Assembly (NCBI GenBank): GCA_900754275.1
Contig: CAAECF010000005.1
Span: 1-44,133 of the forward strand
Source: an uncultured Collinsella sp.
GTDB taxonomy: Bacteria; Actinomycetota; Coriobacteriia; Coriobacteriales; Coriobacteriaceae
DNA: 44,133 bases
Direction: 5' to 3'
The notes under the pieces are model-generated. The model did not search any database. It had not been told where the DNA came from and was given only the letters and a program-made list of their open reading frames with translations. Shown one piece after another: positions 43,320 through 44,133 of the stretch. A program made the translations under genes and the position numbers. The stretch's first letter is position 1. Every line of letters begins with the position of its first letter.

Positions 43320-44132
43320 ATGGCCAAGAGCAGGTACGCCGATGCCACCAAGGCCGCTCGCAGGGCCGCGATGTCTGCCCATAAAGCCACGTCTGCCAGC
43401 AAAGACGCCGCGGCCGCGGTCGCGCAAGCCGCAACGGCGACCACCGACGCTGCCGCCGAGCCCGCCCGCGATGCCCGCCGCGACGAGCTGACGCACGTAA
43501 ACGCCAAGGGCGAGGTGCGCATGGTCGACGTATCCGACAAGGCCGAGACGCACCGTATCGCCATCGCCGAGGGCACCATTCTCATGCATCCCGAGACGCA
43601 GGCCATGGTGCTGCAGGACCGCGCCAAGAAGGGCGACGTGCTCGCCTGCGCGCGCGTCGCGGGCATCATGGCCATCAAGCGCACGAGCGACATCATCCCC
43701 ATGTGCCACCCGCTGCTCATCACCAAGAGCAAGTGCGATATCGAGCCCATCGCTCCGGCGGGAACGCCGGCCGACGAGACGCCCGAGGGCTGGGCGCCGG
43801 CGCGTCCGGACGGGCAGGTCGGCTTTCACGTGCTGGTCACGGCAGGTGTGACGGGCAAGACGGGTATCGAGATGGAGGCGCTGACCGGCGCGAGCGCCGC
43901 GTGCCTGACCATCTATGACATGTGCAAGGCCGTCGATCGCGGCATGGAGATCGTCGACGTGCGCCTGCTGCACAAGGAGGGCGGCCGCTCGGGCGTGTGG
44001 GATCGCGCAGAGCGCCAGGCCGCTGCTACTGAGGCCGTGGCCGCTGACGGTGCCGCGCCCGCGAGCGCGCCCGTCGCCGTCGCGCCCGCAGCTCCGGCCC
44101 CGGCCGTCCCCGCGATCGCGTTTATCGGCTAA
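43320..44132 (+). CDS. moaC: MoaC with Ala-rich extensions
   Basis: Cyclic pyranopterin monophosphate synthase, partner of MoaA. The MoaC core is clear (MVDVSDKAETHRIAIAEG, CARVAGIMAIKRTSDIIPMCHPLL, GIEMEALTGASAACLTIYDMCKAVD). At 270 residues it is over 100 longer than usual: an Ala/Lys-rich N-terminus of about 55, an insertion after KCDIEPI, and an Ala/Pro tail of about 40. RBS GGAGG 8 bases before the ATG. The stop is at 44130-44132, so the gene is complete just before the window end. Confidence 0.95.
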   Translation: MAKSRYADATKAARRAAMSAHKATSASKDAAAAVAQAATATTDAAAEPARDARRDELTHVNAKGEVRMVDVSDKAETHRIAIAEGTILMHPETQAMVLQDRAKKGDVLACARVAGIMAIKRTSDIIPMCHPLLITKSKCDIEPIAPAGTPADETPEGWAPARPDGQVGFHVLVTAGVTGKTGIEMEALTGASAACLTIYDMCKAVDRGMEIVDVRLLHKEGGRSGVWDRAERQAAATEAVAADGAAPASAPVAVAPAAPAPAVPAIAFIG

Positions 44133-44133
44133 C

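Overview
The window is a stretch of high-GC, gene-dense chromosome. It most resembles a gut Coriobacteriia actinobacterium, and Collinsella is my best guess. The basis is G/C-rich third codon positions, an actinobacterial OmpR-type GlnR with a GlnR-box-like site, a DtxR-like box in front of feoB, an Entner-Doudoroff branch, a nickel-pincer lactate racemase locus and many secondary transporters. No rRNA, tRNA or CRISPR array was seen. The genus call is inference; no search was run.

Layout. 1-4.5 kb: hisS and ppc. 4.5-11.1 kb: a lactate racemization region, with larA and an aquaglyceroporin (LarD-like) on the plus strand and larB, a shortened larC and a tetR on the minus strand; a complete IS3-family element lies between them. 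11.1-14.5 kb: serB (minus), aspS and an HPr-like gene. 14.5-18 kb: an iron uptake operon (feoA, feoA, feoB and a Cys-rich membrane peptide). 18-22.7 kb: an FMN/FeS/FAD enoate-reductase-like enzyme, an AAA ATPase and a GntR/FCD regulator. 23.1-26.3 kb: eda, kdgK and a divergent LacI regulator. 26.4-32.8 kb: a glutamine-synthetase-like gene with glnR, htrA and ligA. 32.9-34.4 kb: an AT-rich islet with a Tat-exported putative cysteine protease and a small lipoprotein. 34.5-40.8 kb: a MATE exporter with its MerR regulator, and a heterodimeric ABC exporter. 41-42 kb: an AbiEi/DUF559-like nuclease-fold protein. 42.2-44.1 kb: moaA and moaC.

How the genes work together. LarA, the channel, LarB and LarC form a lactate racemization module whose NPN cofactor is made by LarB/LarC (LarE is not in the window). 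Eda, KdgK and the LacI regulator form a hexuronate/KDG branch with tandem operators between kdgK and the regulator. The GS-like gene and glnR share a GlnR-box-like site. The MATE promoter has MerR architecture.

Unusual content. The intergenic regions are full of long hairpins. At least four separate hairpin families occur as related copies on both sides of a single transcription unit (larA-channel, HPr, gntR, and the nuclease-like gene), with compensatory stem changes in two of them. Other points are a GS-like protein lacking several metal-binding residues, an HPr with Asp at the Ser46 position, a LarC that ends before its C-terminal domain, a 201-bp MITE-like element, and a six-fold 10-bp phased repeat in front of the ATPase.
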